Of a DNA stretch of 64,000 nucleotides, positions 62,948 through 64,000 are shown piece by piece (position 1 is the stretch's first letter; every line of letters begins with the position of its first letter). Source of the stretch: Halostreptopolyspora alba (lineage in GTDB: Bacteria > Actinomycetota > Actinomycetes > Streptosporangiales > Streptosporangiaceae); contig RJMB01000002.1 of NCBI GenBank assembly GCA_003725585.1, forward strand, positions 1-64,000. The letters run 5' to 3'. The notes below the pieces were generated by a model. The model made no database searches. It was not told where the DNA came from and saw only the letters and a program-made list of their open reading frames with translations. The translations under genes were made by a program, and so were the position numbers.

Positions 62948-63946
62948 GTGACGCTGGTGCTGGCCGATTCCTACGGGCGGGTGGCAACGGATCTCCGTGT
63001 CTCGCTCACGGACCGTTGCAACCTGCGGTGCACGTACTGCATGCCTCCGGAAGGGCTCGATTGGCTGCCCAAGCCCGAGCTGCTCACCGACGACGAAATC
63101 AACCGACTCATCCGTATCGGCGTGACCATGCTCGGGATCGACGAGATCCGGTTCACCGGCGGGGAACCATTGCTCCGCCGTGGGCTCGTGGGGATTCTCG
63201 CCGAGGCCACCGCGCTCAGTCCGCGCCCCAAGACCGCGTTGACCACCAACGGCATCGGTCTGTCGCGCACCGCCGCACAACTGGCCGAAGCGGGGCTCGA
63301 CCGGGTGAACGTGTCGCTGGACTCGCTGCGCCCCGACGTGTTCGAACAGCTGGCGCGTCGCCGCAGGCTCGACGACGTGCTGGAGGGGATGGCCGGGGCG
63401 GCCGACGCCGGTCTCACCCCCGTCAAGGTCAACACGGTGCTCATGCGCGACATCAACGACGTCGAGGCGCCCGACCTGTTGCGCTACTGCCTGGAACACG
63501 GCTACCAGCTCCGGTTCATCGAGCAGATGCCGCTGGACGCCCAGCACGGCTGGCGGCGCGACACCATGATCACCGCTGACGAGATCCTGGACCGGCTCAG
63601 CGCCGAGTTCGATCTTCGGGCCGCCGACGACGAAGAGCGCGGCAGTGCTCCCGCCGAGCTCTTCTACGTCGACGGTGGCCCCGAGACGGTCGGGGTCATC
63701 GGCTCGGTCACCCGCCCCTTCTGCGGGGCCTGCGACCGGGTCCGGCTCACCGCCGACGGTCAGATCCGCAACTGCCTGTTCGCCCGCGAGGAGTCCGACC
63801 TGCGGTCGTTGCTGCGCGAGGGTGGCACCGACGAGGAGATCGCGAAGCGTTGGCGCGCCGCTGTCGCGACCAAGCTGCCCGGTCACGGCATCAACGACCC
63901 CAGTTTCCTGCAACCGGCCCGGCCCATGTCGGCCATCGGCGGTTAA
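62948..63946 (+). CDS. moaA: GTP 3',8-cyclase MoaA
   Basis: MoaA is the radical-SAM enzyme of the first step of molybdenum-cofactor synthesis. The 332-residue product has the N-terminal cluster motif CNLRCTYCMPPEGL, FTGGEPLLRRGL, and the C-terminal second cluster CGACDRVRLTADGQIRNCLF, ending in the conserved GG (MSAIGG). GTG 62948 lies close behind GGGGGAG; GTG 62957 would give more usual spacing. The rest of the pathway is not in the window. Confidence 0.95.
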   Translation: MTLVLADSYGRVATDLRVSLTDRCNLRCTYCMPPEGLDWLPKPELLTDDEINRLIRIGVTMLGIDEIRFTGGEPLLRRGLVGILAEATALSPRPKTALTTNGIGLSRTAAQLAEAGLDRVNVSLDSLRPDVFEQLARRRRLDDVLEGMAGAADAGLTPVKVNTVLMRDINDVEAPDLLRYCLEHGYQLRFIEQMPLDAQHGWRRDTMITADEILDRLSAEFDLRAADDEERGSAPAELFYVDGGPETVGVIGSVTRPFCGACDRVRLTADGQIRNCLFAREESDLRSLLREGGTDEEIAKRWRAAVATKLPGHGINDPSFLQPARPMSAIGG

Positions 63947-64000
63947 CCCCGAGTGGACGGCGCCGCCCGGACCCGCGGCGCCGTGCCCCTGGGAGGGGCG

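Overview
The window is high-GC, densely coded DNA with GTG starts and 4-nt stop/start overlaps, typical of a filamentous actinomycete. A Nocardiopsis- or Streptomyces-like host is plausible, but no marker gene fixes the genus. Coordinates fall into four parts.

(1) 1-11437: a complete type I-E CRISPR-Cas locus (cas3, cse1, cse2, cas7, cas5, cas6e, cas1, cas2, all on +) between two arrays. Both leaders face the cas genes: array 1 (458-668) reads leftward and array 2 (10289-10971) rightward. The leaders share three short motifs at identical distances from the first repeat. The far end of array 2 runs into a scar: a divergent I-E-like repeat, a frameshifted cas3 fragment and the 3' part of a DUF523 gene.

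(2) 11456-16033: an AraC-type regulator divergent from a GMC oxidoreductase and an aldehyde dehydrogenase, together a likely alcohol-to-acid (choline-to-betaine-like) pathway.

(3) 16034-42324: a 26-kb element integrated in a tRNA-Pro(GGG) gene. A 47-bp direct repeat of the tRNA 3' half marks both ends; the intact tRNA is at the right end. A tyrosine integrase lies at the left end but carries two stop codons and a frameshift, and a DUF2637 plasmid-transfer-type gene next to it is also broken, so the element looks like a stranded actinomycete integrative element. Cargo: (a) an 11-kb, four-gene, ATGA-coupled minus-strand operon of very large proteins of unknown function, the first a DUF6603 protein, divergent from an AT-rich gene with an HHIIP motif; (b) IS debris; (c) a compact locus with regulator, ASCH protein, M20 hydrolase, AlaDH/PNT-type dehydrogenase, two methyltransferase-like proteins, a class I aminoacyl-tRNA-synthetase-like protein and an AdoMet-decarboxylase-like protein, flanked by an intact and a broken NUDIX copy; (d) an IS630-type insertion; (e) a ScoMcrA-like HNH nuclease, probably modification-dependent restriction.

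(4) 42325-64000: chromosomal backbone with CapA-like protein, aldo/keto reductase, alpha/beta hydrolase, sulfotransferase, sirtuin, a NACHT NTPase resembling bacterial NLR defence proteins, uracil-DNA glycosylase, a Ser/Thr kinase with TPR tail, a membrane pseudokinase with NPCBM-like ectodomain, MgtC-like protein, GH15 enzyme, long-chain acyl-CoA ligase, monoacylglycerol-lipase-like hydrolase and moaA.

Best candidates for undescribed biology are the four-gene DUF6603 operon with its divergent HHIIP gene, and the aaRS-like/SpeD-like/dehydrogenase locus. Both are cargo of the tRNA-Pro element.
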